Shown one piece after another: positions 23,151 to 31,351 of a stretch of DNA of 64,000 nucleotides. The translations under genes were made by a program, and so were the position numbers. Each line of letters starts with the position of its first letter. The first letter of the stretch is position 1. The notes below the pieces were generated by a model. It was not told the DNA's origin and ran no database searches. It worked only from the letters and a program-made list of their open reading frames with translations. The stretch is from the NCBI RefSeq assembly GCF_964218355.1, contig NZ_CAXPMC010000019.1, positions 1-64,000 on the forward strand. Reading direction: 5' to 3'. Source of the DNA: Ferrovibrio sp964218355. GTDB taxonomy: Bacteria; Pseudomonadota; Alphaproteobacteria; Ferrovibrionales; Ferrovibrionaceae.

Positions 23151-24208
23151 GCGGCGGCCTCCCCGGCAGGCAGTGGCGCCTTGCTGTGGCCGGAACCGGG
23201 ACGATAGATCAGGCAGGCGGCCTGCTGGCTGGCCGACAGCGGCGCCAGGCCGGGCGCGCTGACGCTGCACACGGCCTCGGCATAGCGGCAGCGGGTATGG
23301 AAGCGGCAGCCCGGCGGCGGGTCGATCGGATTGGGCGGATCGCCGTAGAGCGGTGCTTCCTCGGTGCGGCTGTCCGGGTCCATGGCCGGCATCGAATCCA
23401 GCAGGGCGGCCGAATAGGGATGGCCGGGCTGCGAGAAGATGGCTTCCGCCGCACCGATCTCGGCCACCTTGCCGAGATACATCACCATCACCCGGTCGGC
23501 CATGAAGCGCACGACATTCAGGTCATGCGAGATGAAGATGTAGGTCAGACCGAAGGCTTCCTTGAGGTCGAGCAGCAGGTTGAGCACCTGTGCCTCCACC
23601 GATTTGTCCAGCGCCGAGACCGCTTCGTCGAGGATCACCAGCCGCGGTTCCAGCGCCAGCGCGCGGGCGATGTTGATGCGCTGGCGTTGGCCGCCCGAAA
23701 GTTCATGCGGATAGCGGCCGGCAAAGCGCGAGGGTTCCAGCCCCACCCGGGCCAGCAGGTCGTGGGCGCGGCCCAGCGCCTCGCGACGCGGCACGCCATG
23801 CACGCGCGGGGCGAAGGCGATCGAATCCTCGATGGTCAGGCGCGGATTAAGCGAGGCATAGCTGTCCTGGAACACCATCTGGGTCTGGCGGCGGTAATCG
23901 GACAGCGACAGGTCGTGGCCGATCTCCTCGCCGTCGAAGACGATGCTGCCGGCATCCGGCTCGATCAGATGCATCAGCAGGCGCGCGGTGGTCGACTTGC
24001 CGCAGCCGCTTTCGCCGACGATGCCGAGGGTTTCACCCTTCATCAGGTCGAAATCGATGCCGTCGACCGCGCGCACCACGGCGCCGGCCCGTCCGAGCAG
24101 GCCCTTGTTGACCGGGAAATGCTTGATCAGGCCGCCGACCGACAGCAGGGGCTGGCGCGGGCCGCCGCGGTCGCGGGCATCGGGGAGGGTGGGATCGGGC
24201 GTCATCAT
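23147..24208 (-). CDS. Dipeptide-type ABC transporter ATP-binding protein (DppF/OppF family)
   Basis: A 353-residue ATPase. Walker A is GESGCGKST, the Q-loop region is MVFQDSYASLNPR, the signature is LSGGQRQRINIARALA, Walker B is LVILDEAVSALD, and the switch is FISHDLNVV. The C-terminal tail PPPGCRFHTRCRYAEAVCSV is the usual Cys-containing OppF tail. The SALDKS after Walker B has Lys where Val is common, a harmless change. Two adjacent ATG codons (24208, 24205) are possible starts. It lies four bases after the permease gene and overlaps the next ATPase gene. Confidence 0.92.
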   Translation of the reverse strand: MMTPDPTLPDARDRGGPRQPLLSVGGLIKHFPVNKGLLGRAGAVVRAVDGIDFDLMKGETLGIVGESGCGKSTTARLLMHLIEPDAGSIVFDGEEIGHDLSLSDYRRQTQMVFQDSYASLNPRLTIEDSIAFAPRVHGVPRREALGRAHDLLARVGLEPSRFAGRYPHELSGGQRQRINIARALALEPRLVILDEAVSALDKSVEAQVLNLLLDLKEAFGLTYIFISHDLNVVRFMADRVMVMYLGKVAEIGAAEAIFSQPGHPYSAALLDSMPAMDPDSRTEEAPLYGDPPNPIDPPPGCRFHTRCRYAEAVCSVSAPGLAPLSASQQAACLIYRPGSGHSKAPLPAGEAAA

Positions 24209-24212
24209 CGCG

Positions 24213-25106
24213 TCAACCCCGTACATCCATGGCCGAGCGCAGGGCATCGGACAGCAGGTTGAAGGAAATCGAGGTAATGAAGATCATCGCGCCGGGCAGG
24301 GCGGCGACGGCGGGGTTGACGTAGATCGCCGTGCGGAGGGTGTTCAGCATCAGGCCCCATTCGGCTTCCGGCGGCTTGACCCCGAGGCCGAGGAAGCTGA
24401 GGCCCGAGGCGAGGATCATCGAGACCGAGATCAGGCTGGTGGCATAGACGAAGATCGGGCTGAGCACGTTGCCCAGAACATGCACCCGCACGATGGTCAG
24501 GCCGCCGGCGCCGGTGGCGCGCGCCGCTTCCACATAATCGCGGTTGCGCACCTGGGTCGTCACGCTTTCGGCCACGCGGGCAATCGGCGGGATGAACACC
24601 ACGGTCAGCGAGACCAGGGCATTGGTGATGCCGGCGCCCAGCGCGCCCGACAGCGCCACCGCCAGCAGCACCGAGGGGAAGGCATAGAAGACATCGATGG
24701 TGCGCATGATTGCCGTGTTGATGGCGCCGCCGACATAGCCGGCGAAGATGCCGAGCCCGGAACCGAGCACGAAGGCCATCAGCACCGGGGTGACGCCCAT
24801 GAACAGCGACAGCCGGGCGCCGTAGATCAGGCGCGAGAGCATGTCGCGGCCGAGTTCGTCGGCCCCCAGCGGATAGCCGGGAAAGCCGATCGGCTTCAGC
24901 CGCCGCAGCATCGAGCCCTTGAACGGATCGGCCGGGGTGAGATACGGCGCGAAGATCGCCATCAGCACCAGCGCGACGATCACCGCCAGCGCGATCATCG
25001 CGACGGGATCGCGGGCCAGACGGCGGGCGACGCCGAGCCAGTAGCCTTCGGAGACCTGGATCGGCATGACGGCGGGCTTGGCGGAAGCCATGGTGTCGGC
25101 GGCCAT
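24213..25106 (-). CDS. Dipeptide-type ABC transporter permease (DppC family)
   Basis: A 297-residue inner-membrane permease. It has an N-terminal helix (MIALAVIVALVLMAIFAPYL), the family segment YPLGADELGRDMLSRLIYGA, and the EAA loop YVEAARATGAGGLTIVRVHV that docks the ATPases. It ends in helices GAMIFITSISFNLLSDALR. Together with the DppB-type protein it forms the import channel. The ATG at 25104-25106 begins four bases after the neighbouring permease stop, which indicates a coupled operon. Confidence 0.93.
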   Translation of the reverse strand: MAADTMASAKPAVMPIQVSEGYWLGVARRLARDPVAMIALAVIVALVLMAIFAPYLTPADPFKGSMLRRLKPIGFPGYPLGADELGRDMLSRLIYGARLSLFMGVTPVLMAFVLGSGLGIFAGYVGGAINTAIMRTIDVFYAFPSVLLAVALSGALGAGITNALVSLTVVFIPPIARVAESVTTQVRNRDYVEAARATGAGGLTIVRVHVLGNVLSPIFVYATSLISVSMILASGLSFLGLGVKPPEAEWGLMLNTLRTAIYVNPAVAALPGAMIFITSISFNLLSDALRSAMDVRG

Positions 25107-25110
25107 CGGT

Positions 25111-26064
25111 TCAGCTCCGCTGGATGCGCGGGTCGAGTGCCGTCTGCAGCACGTCGACCAGCAGGTTGAGGGCCACGAAGAACATCGCCAGCACCAGGAT
25201 GGTACCCTGCAGCAGCGGCAGGTCGCGCTGGAAGATCGCGGCATTCAGCAGGAAGCCAGTGCCGGGCCAGGAAAACACCGTCTCGATCAGGATCGAACCG
25301 CCGAGCAGGTAGCCGAGCTGCAGGCCCATCACTGCCAGTGCGGTGGGTGCGGCATTCTTCACCACATGGGCGAAGATGCCGCGGTCGGTCAGGCCTTTCG
25401 CGGCCAGCGCGAGGATGAATTCCTGCGACAGGATCTCGGCCACCAGGGCGCGCACGGTGCGGGCGATCACGCCCATCGGGATCACCGACATGGTGATGGC
25501 GGGCAGGATCAGGTGGCGCATATGCACCCAGTCCCAGGCCCAGTCGACCGAGCCGCCGGGGCCGGCGCCGGTGGCGGGCAGCCAGTTCATCTGCACCGAG
25601 AAGACGATCACCAGCACCATGCCGAGCCAGTAATGCGGCACGCTGACGCCAAGGACCGAGATGATGGAGGCGGCGCGGTCCAGCAGGGTGTCGCGGTAAT
25701 AGCCGGCGACGAAGCCGAACAGGCAGCCGAAGAAGAAGCCGATCAGGGTGGCGACCGCCGAGAGGATGATGGTGTTGCCGACGGCGCGCATCACATCGGA
25801 GGCGACGGCGCGGCCGGTAGCGATCGAGGTGCCGAGGTCGCCGGTCAGCACCTTGCCGAGCCAGATCGCATACTGCACCGGCAGCGGCTTGTCGAAGCCA
25901 TAGGCGGCGCGCATTTCCGCCTGCTGTTCGGCGGTGGCATCGATCGGCATGATCGCGGTGAGCGGATCGCCGGGCGTGATATGCACCAGCAGGAAACAGA
26001 CGATGCTGACCCCGAGGGCAACGGGGAGCACATAGAGCAGCCGCTTGAGGATATAGCGCAGCAT
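25111..26064 (-). CDS. Dipeptide-type ABC transporter permease (DppB family)
   Basis: A 317-residue inner-membrane permease that starts MLRYILKRLLYVLPVALGVS with the conserved FLLVHITPGDP. The EAA-type coupling loop EFILALAAKGLTDRGIFAHV and the closing FVALNLLVDVLQTALDPRI are both present. It is the first permease after the binding-protein gene, separated from it by a 94-base gap that contains a strong stem-loop. Confidence 0.93.
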   Translation of the reverse strand: MLRYILKRLLYVLPVALGVSIVCFLLVHITPGDPLTAIMPIDATAEQQAEMRAAYGFDKPLPVQYAIWLGKVLTGDLGTSIATGRAVASDVMRAVGNTIILSAVATLIGFFFGCLFGFVAGYYRDTLLDRAASIISVLGVSVPHYWLGMVLVIVFSVQMNWLPATGAGPGGSVDWAWDWVHMRHLILPAITMSVIPMGVIARTVRALVAEILSQEFILALAAKGLTDRGIFAHVVKNAAPTALAVMGLQLGYLLGGSILIETVFSWPGTGFLLNAAIFQRDLPLLQGTILVLAMFFVALNLLVDVLQTALDPRIQRS

Positions 26065-26116
26065 GGGGCGGCCTGTGGGGAAAGCTAGCTGGTCGGGACG
26101 GGTACCGGGTCGTGGC

Positions 26117-26144
26117 GGCCGGCCCGGATCGCTCCGGGCCGGCC
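26117..26144 (-). terminator. GC-rich stem-loop between binding-protein and permease genes (attenuator-like)
   Basis: GGCCGGCCCGGA (26117-26128) and TCCGGGCCGGCC (26133-26144) form a perfect 12-bp stem with a TCGC loop just after the binding-protein stop codon. It lacks a T tract. In ABC operons such a stem usually stabilises the binding-protein mRNA or partly terminates, so that binding protein exceeds permease. Confidence 0.75.
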
Positions 26145-26158
26145 ACGGTGCGGAAGGC

Positions 26159-27775
26159 TTACTTCGCCATGGTGATCGGCGAGAAGTCCTGGAACCAGTT
26201 CTGCGCCTGCACGAAGCCCTTCACCTTCGGGCTCATCGCCCGGGCGTTGACGTCATGGGTGACCATCAGGAACAGCGCCTCGTTGACATACTTCTCGTGG
26301 ATCTTCTGCAGAATCTTGTCTTGCTCCTTGGCGTCGAAGGTGTTGCGCACCGCATCGAACATCTTGTCCATCTCCGGATCGCAGTAATGGCCCCAGTTGG
26401 TGCCGTTCGGCGCCACCAGGTTGCACTGCAGATGCCGCATCAGGCCGGTGAAGGGGTCCTGGATGAAGTAGGTGAAGTTGATCGAGGCCCCGCCGCGGGC
26501 GCTCTCGCTCTTCGCGCCGGCGCGCCAGATGTTGATCAGCTGGTTCCACTCCACCACCTCGAACTCGACCTGGATGCCGATCTCGGCGAGGTTCTGCTGC
26601 ACGAATTCGTTCATCGGCAGCGGCAGCATCTGGCCGGAACCAGACGGCGAGATCAGCGCCTTCACCTTCAGCGGCTTGTCGGGGCCGTAGCCGGCCTCCT
26701 TCATCAGCTTCTTCGCCTCGGCCACATCATGCTTCAGCTTGAAGGTCGGGTTGCCGAACCACTGGTTGCCCGGCGGCAGGAAGCCTTCGGCCGGGATCAT
26801 CAGGCCGCCCAGCAGTTCCTTCAGGCCGGCGCGGTCGATGGCAAGGTTGGCCGCCTTGCGGATGCGGATATCGTTCCAGGGCGAACCCTCGATGCGCGAC
26901 AGATGCCAGGTCCAGTTATGCGGATAAGCATTGGTCACGATCTGCAGGCCGGCGGCCTTCAGCGACGGCACCGCATCCGGCGCCGGTGCCTCGATCCAGT
27001 CGACCTGGCCGGAGCGCAGGGCGGCAACGCGGGCATTCGGCTCCGGCAGCGGCAGGAGGACGATCTTGTCCAGCTTCGGCACCCGGGCCTTGTCCCAGTA
27101 GGCGGCATTCGGCACCAGTTCGGCGCGCTCGCGCGGAACGAAGGCGGTCAGCTTCCACGGGCCGGTGCCCGACGGGGTCTTGGCGAATTCGTCCCAGTTC
27201 TTGCCGAGCTTTTCCCACTGGGCCGGCGAGGACATCATGATCCAGGCCAGCTGGTAGGGCAGGGTGGCGTCCGGCGCCTTGGTGACGACTTCCAGGGTCA
27301 GCTTGTCGACCGCCTTGTAGCTGGCCACTGCCGGGATGCGCGAGCGGCCCTGGGCCGACTGGCGCGGGTCGAATTGCGGCGCGTCCTTGTTCAGGATCTT
27401 CTCGAAGTTCCACACCACCGATTCGGCTGTGAAATCGCTGCCGTCGTGGAATTTCACGCCGTCGCGCAGCTTGAAGGTCCACTTGGTCTTGTCGGCGGCA
27501 TCGACACTCCAGCTGGTGGCGAGGCCGGGGATCAGCACCGACGGCTTGTCGAACTTGCTGAGGTCCCAGTTGATCAGGGCGTCATAGACTGTGTAGCCCA
27601 TGAAGCGCATGCCCTCGCCGCCCTGGTCGGTCTGGCCGGTGGTCAGCGGGATGTCGGAGGCGGTCATGCCGATGCGCAGGGTGCCCTGGGCCTGGGCCGG
27701 GCCGGCAAGGGCGACCGACAGCGCGGCGGCACTCAGGAGGGAAGCTAGTCGGGAGGAGAAAGGCATTTTGGTCAT
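26159..27775 (-). CDS. ABC transporter substrate-binding protein, family 5 (peptide/opine/nickel type)
   Basis: A 538-residue periplasmic binding protein. It has a signal peptide to about residue 29 (LLSAAALSVALAGPAQAQG) and then the SBP_bac_5 fold with LIPGLATSWSVDAADKTKWT, FKLRDGVKFHDGSDFTAESV, the domain hinge TPSGTGPWKLTAF and a C-terminal FVQAQNWFQDFSPITMAK. Members bind peptides, nickel, opines or modified amino acids. The gene is divergent from the hydantoin-racemase-like gene, with 216 bases between the starts. The catabolic genes nearby suggest a ureido or carbamoyl amino acid as cargo, which is inference only. A -10-like TAGAAT (27846-27841, leftward) lies 66 bases upstream of the start. 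Confidence 0.9.
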   Translation of the reverse strand: MTKMPFSSRLASLLSAAALSVALAGPAQAQGTLRIGMTASDIPLTTGQTDQGGEGMRFMGYTVYDALINWDLSKFDKPSVLIPGLATSWSVDAADKTKWTFKLRDGVKFHDGSDFTAESVVWNFEKILNKDAPQFDPRQSAQGRSRIPAVASYKAVDKLTLEVVTKAPDATLPYQLAWIMMSSPAQWEKLGKNWDEFAKTPSGTGPWKLTAFVPRERAELVPNAAYWDKARVPKLDKIVLLPLPEPNARVAALRSGQVDWIEAPAPDAVPSLKAAGLQIVTNAYPHNWTWHLSRIEGSPWNDIRIRKAANLAIDRAGLKELLGGLMIPAEGFLPPGNQWFGNPTFKLKHDVAEAKKLMKEAGYGPDKPLKVKALISPSGSGQMLPLPMNEFVQQNLAEIGIQVEFEVVEWNQLINIWRAGAKSESARGGASINFTYFIQDPFTGLMRHLQCNLVAPNGTNWGHYCDPEMDKMFDAVRNTFDAKEQDKILQKIHEKYVNEALFLMVTHDVNARAMSPKVKGFVQAQNWFQDFSPITMAK

Positions 27776-27961
27776 GGCACGATCCTGTGTTGGATGGTGC
27801 CTGCCGCAACGCAAACTCTGTGCCAGCCGCCAAGGTCATGATTCTATGTGGTCAAACAAAAGGCAGTGCGGCGGCTGCCCGGCTTTGGGCAGAGCTGCCT
27901 GAAAAACAGGCGGAGTCAGGGCGGATGCATAACGCTTGCCGAAGCGGTCCGGAGCCGTCAG

Positions 27962-27982
27962 CGTCTGGAGCCATTCCAGACG
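27962..27982. promoter_or_regulatory. Perfect 8-5-8 inverted repeat just before the racemase-like gene
   Basis: CGTCTGGA (27962-27969) and TCCAGACG (27975-27982) are exact reverse complements around a 5-base centre and end 9 bases before the ATG at 27992. It could be an operator in the divergent control region or a leader hairpin that hides the start codon region, where no Shine-Dalgarno sequence is visible. Confidence 0.6.
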
Positions 27983-27991
27983 AGTCCCGCC

Positions 27992-28747
27992 ATGCGCCTG
28001 CTGCTGATCAATGCCAATACCTCGACGGCGATGACCGACCGGGTGGTTGCCGCCGCCCGCGGCCTCGCGGCGCCGGATACGGAGGTTGCCGGGGTGACCG
28101 GGCGTTTCGGCGCCGCGGTCATCGCCACCCGCAGCGCCTATGCGGTTGCCGGCCATGCCGCGCTCGACTGCTATGCCGAGCATGGCGCGGGATTCGATGC
28201 CGTGGTGCTGGCCTGTTTCGGCGACCCGGGCCTTCTCGCCCTGAAGGAACTGGCCGCCGTGCCGGTGGTCGGCATGGCCGAGGCCGGATGCCATTTCGCG
28301 GCACAGCTGGCGCCGCGTTTCGGCATCGTCACCGGCGGCGAACGCTGGCGGCCGATGCTGACGGAATATGTGGACAGCCTCGGGCTGGGGGATCGCCTGT
28401 CCGGCGTGCGCACCCTGCGGGCCGATGGCGGCCAGATCGCCGCCGACCCGGCCGCGGCCGAGCAGGCCGTGCAGGAAGCCGCGCGGCTGTGCATCGAGGA
28501 AGATGGCGCCGGGCTGGTGATTCTCGGCGGCGCCGGCATGGTCGGCATGGTCGAGCGCGTGGCACCGCATCTGCCGGTGCCGGTGATCGACGGCCTGACT
28601 CCGGCGGTGAAATGGGCGGAAGCCGCGGTACTCAGCGGTGCCCGCAAGGCCGAAACCGGTGCGCTGGCTTTCCCCGGGCCGCTGGCCAGCACCGGCCTGT
28701 CGCCGGCGCTGGCCGCCCTGCTGGCTCAGCGCGGCATCGTTTCGTAG
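27992..28747 (+). CDS. Asp/Glu/hydantoin racemase superfamily protein with one catalytic Cys missing
   Basis: A 251-residue protein of the hydantoin/allantoin racemase family. It starts MRLLLINANTSTAMTDRVVA, the usual N-P-N-T-S-like opening. The first catalytic Cys is present in VVLACFGDPGLLALKE (near residue 71). The second, normally in an LGCAGM motif, is replaced: the sequence is LVILGGAGMVGMVERV, with Gly in place of Cys. The two-Cys pair normally carries out racemisation by opposite-face proton transfer, so this protein may be a one-base enzyme (isomerase or decarboxylase-like) or may have lost racemase activity. It is divergent from the ABC importer and converges with the amidase gene, overlapping it by 22 bases. 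Confidence 0.85.
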   Translation: MRLLLINANTSTAMTDRVVAAARGLAAPDTEVAGVTGRFGAAVIATRSAYAVAGHAALDCYAEHGAGFDAVVLACFGDPGLLALKELAAVPVVGMAEAGCHFAAQLAPRFGIVTGGERWRPMLTEYVDSLGLGDRLSGVRTLRADGGQIAADPAAAEQAVQEAARLCIEEDGAGLVILGGAGMVGMVERVAPHLPVPVIDGLTPAVKWAEAAVLSGARKAETGALAFPGPLASTGLSPALAALLAQRGIVS

Positions 28748-30135
28748 ACCGGCACTTTCGTCTCGAAGGCACCGGCCAACCGATACAGCATCGCCTCGTC
28801 GAAGGCGCGGCCGATCAGCTGGAAGCCGACCGGCAGGCCGCCGCGCACGAAGCCGGCCGGCACCGTCATCGCCGGCAGGGCCAGATAGTTGATCGGCCGG
28901 GTCAGCCGGGTCAGCGTCGCGATCACCTTGCCGGCCTCCGGCCTGCCGGCGACATCGGTTTCCTCGATGGTCGGGGCCGGCCGGTCGGCCACCGGCACGA
29001 ACACCGCATCGGCGCCGGTCATCGCCTTGAGGAAGGCGGCAACCGCCTCGCTGCGCCAGCGCTGGGAATCGATATAGTCGACCGCGCTGAGCGCGAGGCC
29101 GTTCTCCAGCCGGGCGCGGACCTGGTCGCTGTAGAGCTGCGGGCGGGTCCGCAGCCAGTTGCCATGCAGGGCCGCAGCCTCGCCCGACAGCAGCACATTG
29201 GCCGCTGCCGTGACCGCATCCATGTCCGGCGGCGTCATCTCGACGATCTTCACGCCCAGCTTCGCGAATGTCTTCAGCGCCTGTTCCAGCAGCTGGGCGC
29301 TTGGCTTGTTCAGCTTGTCCCAGAAGAACCGCCGCGGCACCGCCAGCTTCAGTCCGCGGACGGCGCCGGAGCGTGCCGCCTTCAGGTAGTCGTCCACCGG
29401 CCGATCGCTGGCCGTCGGATCGCGCGGATCGGCCCCGGCCATCAGCTGCACCAGCAGCGCGCTGTCCTCGACCCGGCGGGTCAGCGGCCCCACCGTGTCG
29501 AGCGAGTAGCTCAGCGGCATGCAGTTGGCACGGCTGACCCGGCCCCAGGTCGGTTTCATGCCGACCAGGCCGCAGTAATGCGCCGGCTGGCGGATCGAGC
29601 CGCCGGTATCCGACCCCAGCGCGCCGAACACCATGCGCGCCGCTACTGCGGCGGCCGAGCCGCTGGACGAACCGCCGGTGATGCGGTCGCTGTTCCACGG
29701 ATTGCGGGCATGGCCGTAATGGTAGTTGTGGCCGGTCGGGCCGAAGGCGAATTCGGCCATGTTGAGCCGGCCGAGATCCAGCGCGCCGGCGGCATCCAGC
29801 CGCGCCAGTGCGGTGGATGTCTCGGTCGCCTTCCAGTGCCGGCGGATTGCCGAACCGCAGCTGGTTTCCTGCCCGGCGCGGTAATACATGTCCTTGTGGG
29901 CCAGCGGCACGCCGGCCAGCGGCCCGAGTTTGGCGCCGCGCTTGCGGGCGCGGTCGACCGCCCTGGCCGCCTTGAGGGCAAGGTCGGCTTCCAGCTTGAG
30001 GAAGGCATTGGTCTTCGGCTGCCACTCGGCGATGCGGGCGAGGCAGGCCTCGGTCAGCGCCTGGCTGGTCAGCCTGCCGCGGGCAACGGCCTGTGCGGCC
30101 TCGACGAGGCCGAGATTGATAATGTCGCCGCTCAT
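28726..30135 (-). CDS. Amidase signature enzyme (AtzE/GatA-like)
   Basis: A 469-residue cytoplasmic hydrolase with the complete Ser-cisSer-Lys triad: Lys in GVPLAHKDMYY (about residue 81), the Gly/Ser-rich ITGGSSSGSAAAVAARM, and the nucleophile segment GSDTGGSIRQPAHYCGLVG. The family hydrolyses amides, including carboxybiuret (AtzE), allophanate and aryl amides. The start ATG (30133-30135) overlaps the stop of the preceding small gene by one base (TGATG), so translation is coupled. An AtzE/AtzG pair is the closest known arrangement, and a GatA-GatC relation is more distant. The true substrate is unknown. Context favours a ureido or carbamoyl intermediate. Confidence 0.88.
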   Translation of the reverse strand: MSGDIINLGLVEAAQAVARGRLTSQALTEACLARIAEWQPKTNAFLKLEADLALKAARAVDRARKRGAKLGPLAGVPLAHKDMYYRAGQETSCGSAIRRHWKATETSTALARLDAAGALDLGRLNMAEFAFGPTGHNYHYGHARNPWNSDRITGGSSSGSAAAVAARMVFGALGSDTGGSIRQPAHYCGLVGMKPTWGRVSRANCMPLSYSLDTVGPLTRRVEDSALLVQLMAGADPRDPTASDRPVDDYLKAARSGAVRGLKLAVPRRFFWDKLNKPSAQLLEQALKTFAKLGVKIVEMTPPDMDAVTAAANVLLSGEAAALHGNWLRTRPQLYSDQVRARLENGLALSAVDYIDSQRWRSEAVAAFLKAMTGADAVFVPVADRPAPTIEETDVAGRPEAGKVIATLTRLTRPINYLALPAMTVPAGFVRGGLPVGFQLIGRAFDEAMLYRLAGAFETKVPVYETMPR

Positions 30136-30410
30136 CACCGGGCGCCTTTCTTCTTCTTCGATGCTTTCGGTCCGGCAGCGGGAAACAGCCCGGGTTCGCG
30201 CTCGAAAGCCAGCTTGCGGGCGATCGCGCGGAAGCGGCCGGCGGCAGGCCCGAGCGTGGCCGAGATGGTTTCCGGCCGGCCGGGCCGCAGCGCGACGCCG
30301 GCCTCGGCGAACATGGCGGCCACCAGCGGCGGCGGCAGCGGGGCGGCGGTCTTTGCCGCCGGTGCCGGCGCGGCGGTGCGGATGGCGACGACTTTCTGCT
30401 TGGTCTTCAT
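30135..30410 (-). CDS. AtzG-like (DUF4089/GatC-type) small amidase partner
   Basis: A 91-residue protein. The first 23 residues are Lys/Ala/Pro-rich, followed by two helices (LPPPLVAAMFAEAGVALRP, RFRAIARKLAFEREP) and the closing EREPGLFPAAG, which resembles the acidic Glu-x-Pro-x-x-x-Phe end of AtzG. A Lys-rich tail (KASKKKKG) finishes it. AtzG is a GatC-like subunit that wraps and stabilises the AtzE amidase. Here the gene overlaps the carbamoylase stop by four bases (ATGA) and the amidase start by one base, so the three are translated together. The similarity is judged by eye and is moderate. Confidence 0.65.
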   Translation of the reverse strand: MKTKQKVVAIRTAAPAPAAKTAAPLPPPLVAAMFAEAGVALRPGRPETISATLGPAAGRFRAIARKLAFEREPGLFPAAGPKASKKKKGAR

Positions 30411-31342
30411 GGCGGCGGGTGGGCTCCCTTGCGTTCGGTGATCAGGCCGTAATGCTGCGGCATGCGGTGGGCCGCGAAATTGAAGGTGGTGGTCTTGTAG
30501 CTGGCGCAGGCATCGAGGTCGCAGGCCGCCACGGCCAGTTCATCGCCTTCGCCGCGGGTGGCGGCCACCGTCATCCCCGACGGCGCGATGATCTGGGTGC
30601 CGGCGATCATCGGCACGCCTTCCTCGGTGCCGGCCTTGGCCACGCCGATCACCCAGCAGCCATTCTGGTAGGCGCCGGCCTGCATGACCAGCGTGTTGTG
30701 ATGCAGCGACAGGGTGTCATGGTCGGGCGCCGGCGGGTTGTGGACCGGGGTGTTGTAGCCCAGCAGGATCATCTCGGCGCCCTGCAGCCCCATCACCCGG
30801 TAGGTCTCGGGCCAGCGGCGGTCGTTGCAGATGCACATGCCGAGGATGCCGCCGAAGGCGCGCCAGACCGGGAAGCCGGTATCGCTGAGATCGAAATAGC
30901 GCTTTTCGAGATGCTGGAAGGCGCGCCAGGGTTCATGCTCGCGATGGCCGGGCAGATGCACCTTGCGGTATTTGCCGACGATCTGCCCGTTGCGGTCGAC
31001 CAGGATCGATGTGTTGAAATGCTGCGCCCGCTCGCCGTCGCCGTCGAGTTCCGCATAGCCCAGCGAGAATCCGAGGCCCAGCCGGCGCGCCTCGTCGAAC
31101 AGGGGCTGGGTTTCGGGGCCGGGCATGCGGCGCTCGAAAAAGCTGTCGATCTCGGCCTGGTCGGTCATGAACCAGCGCGGGAAGAAGGTGGTCAGTGCCA
31201 GTTCCGGGAAGACCACGAGGTCGCAGCCCATGCGCTTCGCCTCGCGCAGATGGGCGATCAGGCGCTCCACCACGCTGGCGCGGCTGTCGCTGCGGGCGAT
31301 GGGGCCGAGCTGGGCGGCACCGACGGTGACAATGCGCGGCAT
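30407..31342 (-). CDS. N-carbamoyl-D-amino-acid hydrolase (D-carbamoylase, nitrilase superfamily)
   Basis: A 311-residue enzyme that matches Agrobacterium D-carbamoylase along its length. It opens VGAAQLGPIARSDSRASVVE, then has VVFPELALTTFFPRWFMTDQ with the catalytic Glu, GQIVGKYRKVHLPGH with the catalytic Lys, and ILGMCICNDRRWPETYRVMG with the catalytic Cys, and closes FAAHRMPQHYGLI. It releases ammonia and CO2 from N-carbamoyl amino acids, normally of D configuration, to give the free amino acid. The gene follows the ammonia-lyase gene by 9 bases and is coupled to the AtzG-like and amidase genes. No hydantoinase is present in the window, so the N-carbamoyl compound must be imported or made elsewhere. 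Confidence 0.93.
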   Translation of the reverse strand: MPRIVTVGAAQLGPIARSDSRASVVERLIAHLREAKRMGCDLVVFPELALTTFFPRWFMTDQAEIDSFFERRMPGPETQPLFDEARRLGLGFSLGYAELDGDGERAQHFNTSILVDRNGQIVGKYRKVHLPGHREHEPWRAFQHLEKRYFDLSDTGFPVWRAFGGILGMCICNDRRWPETYRVMGLQGAEMILLGYNTPVHNPPAPDHDTLSLHHNTLVMQAGAYQNGCWVIGVAKAGTEEGVPMIAGTQIIAPSGMTVAATRGEGDELAVAACDLDACASYKTTTFNFAAHRMPQHYGLITERKGAHPPP

Positions 31343-31351
31343 GGCAGCCCC

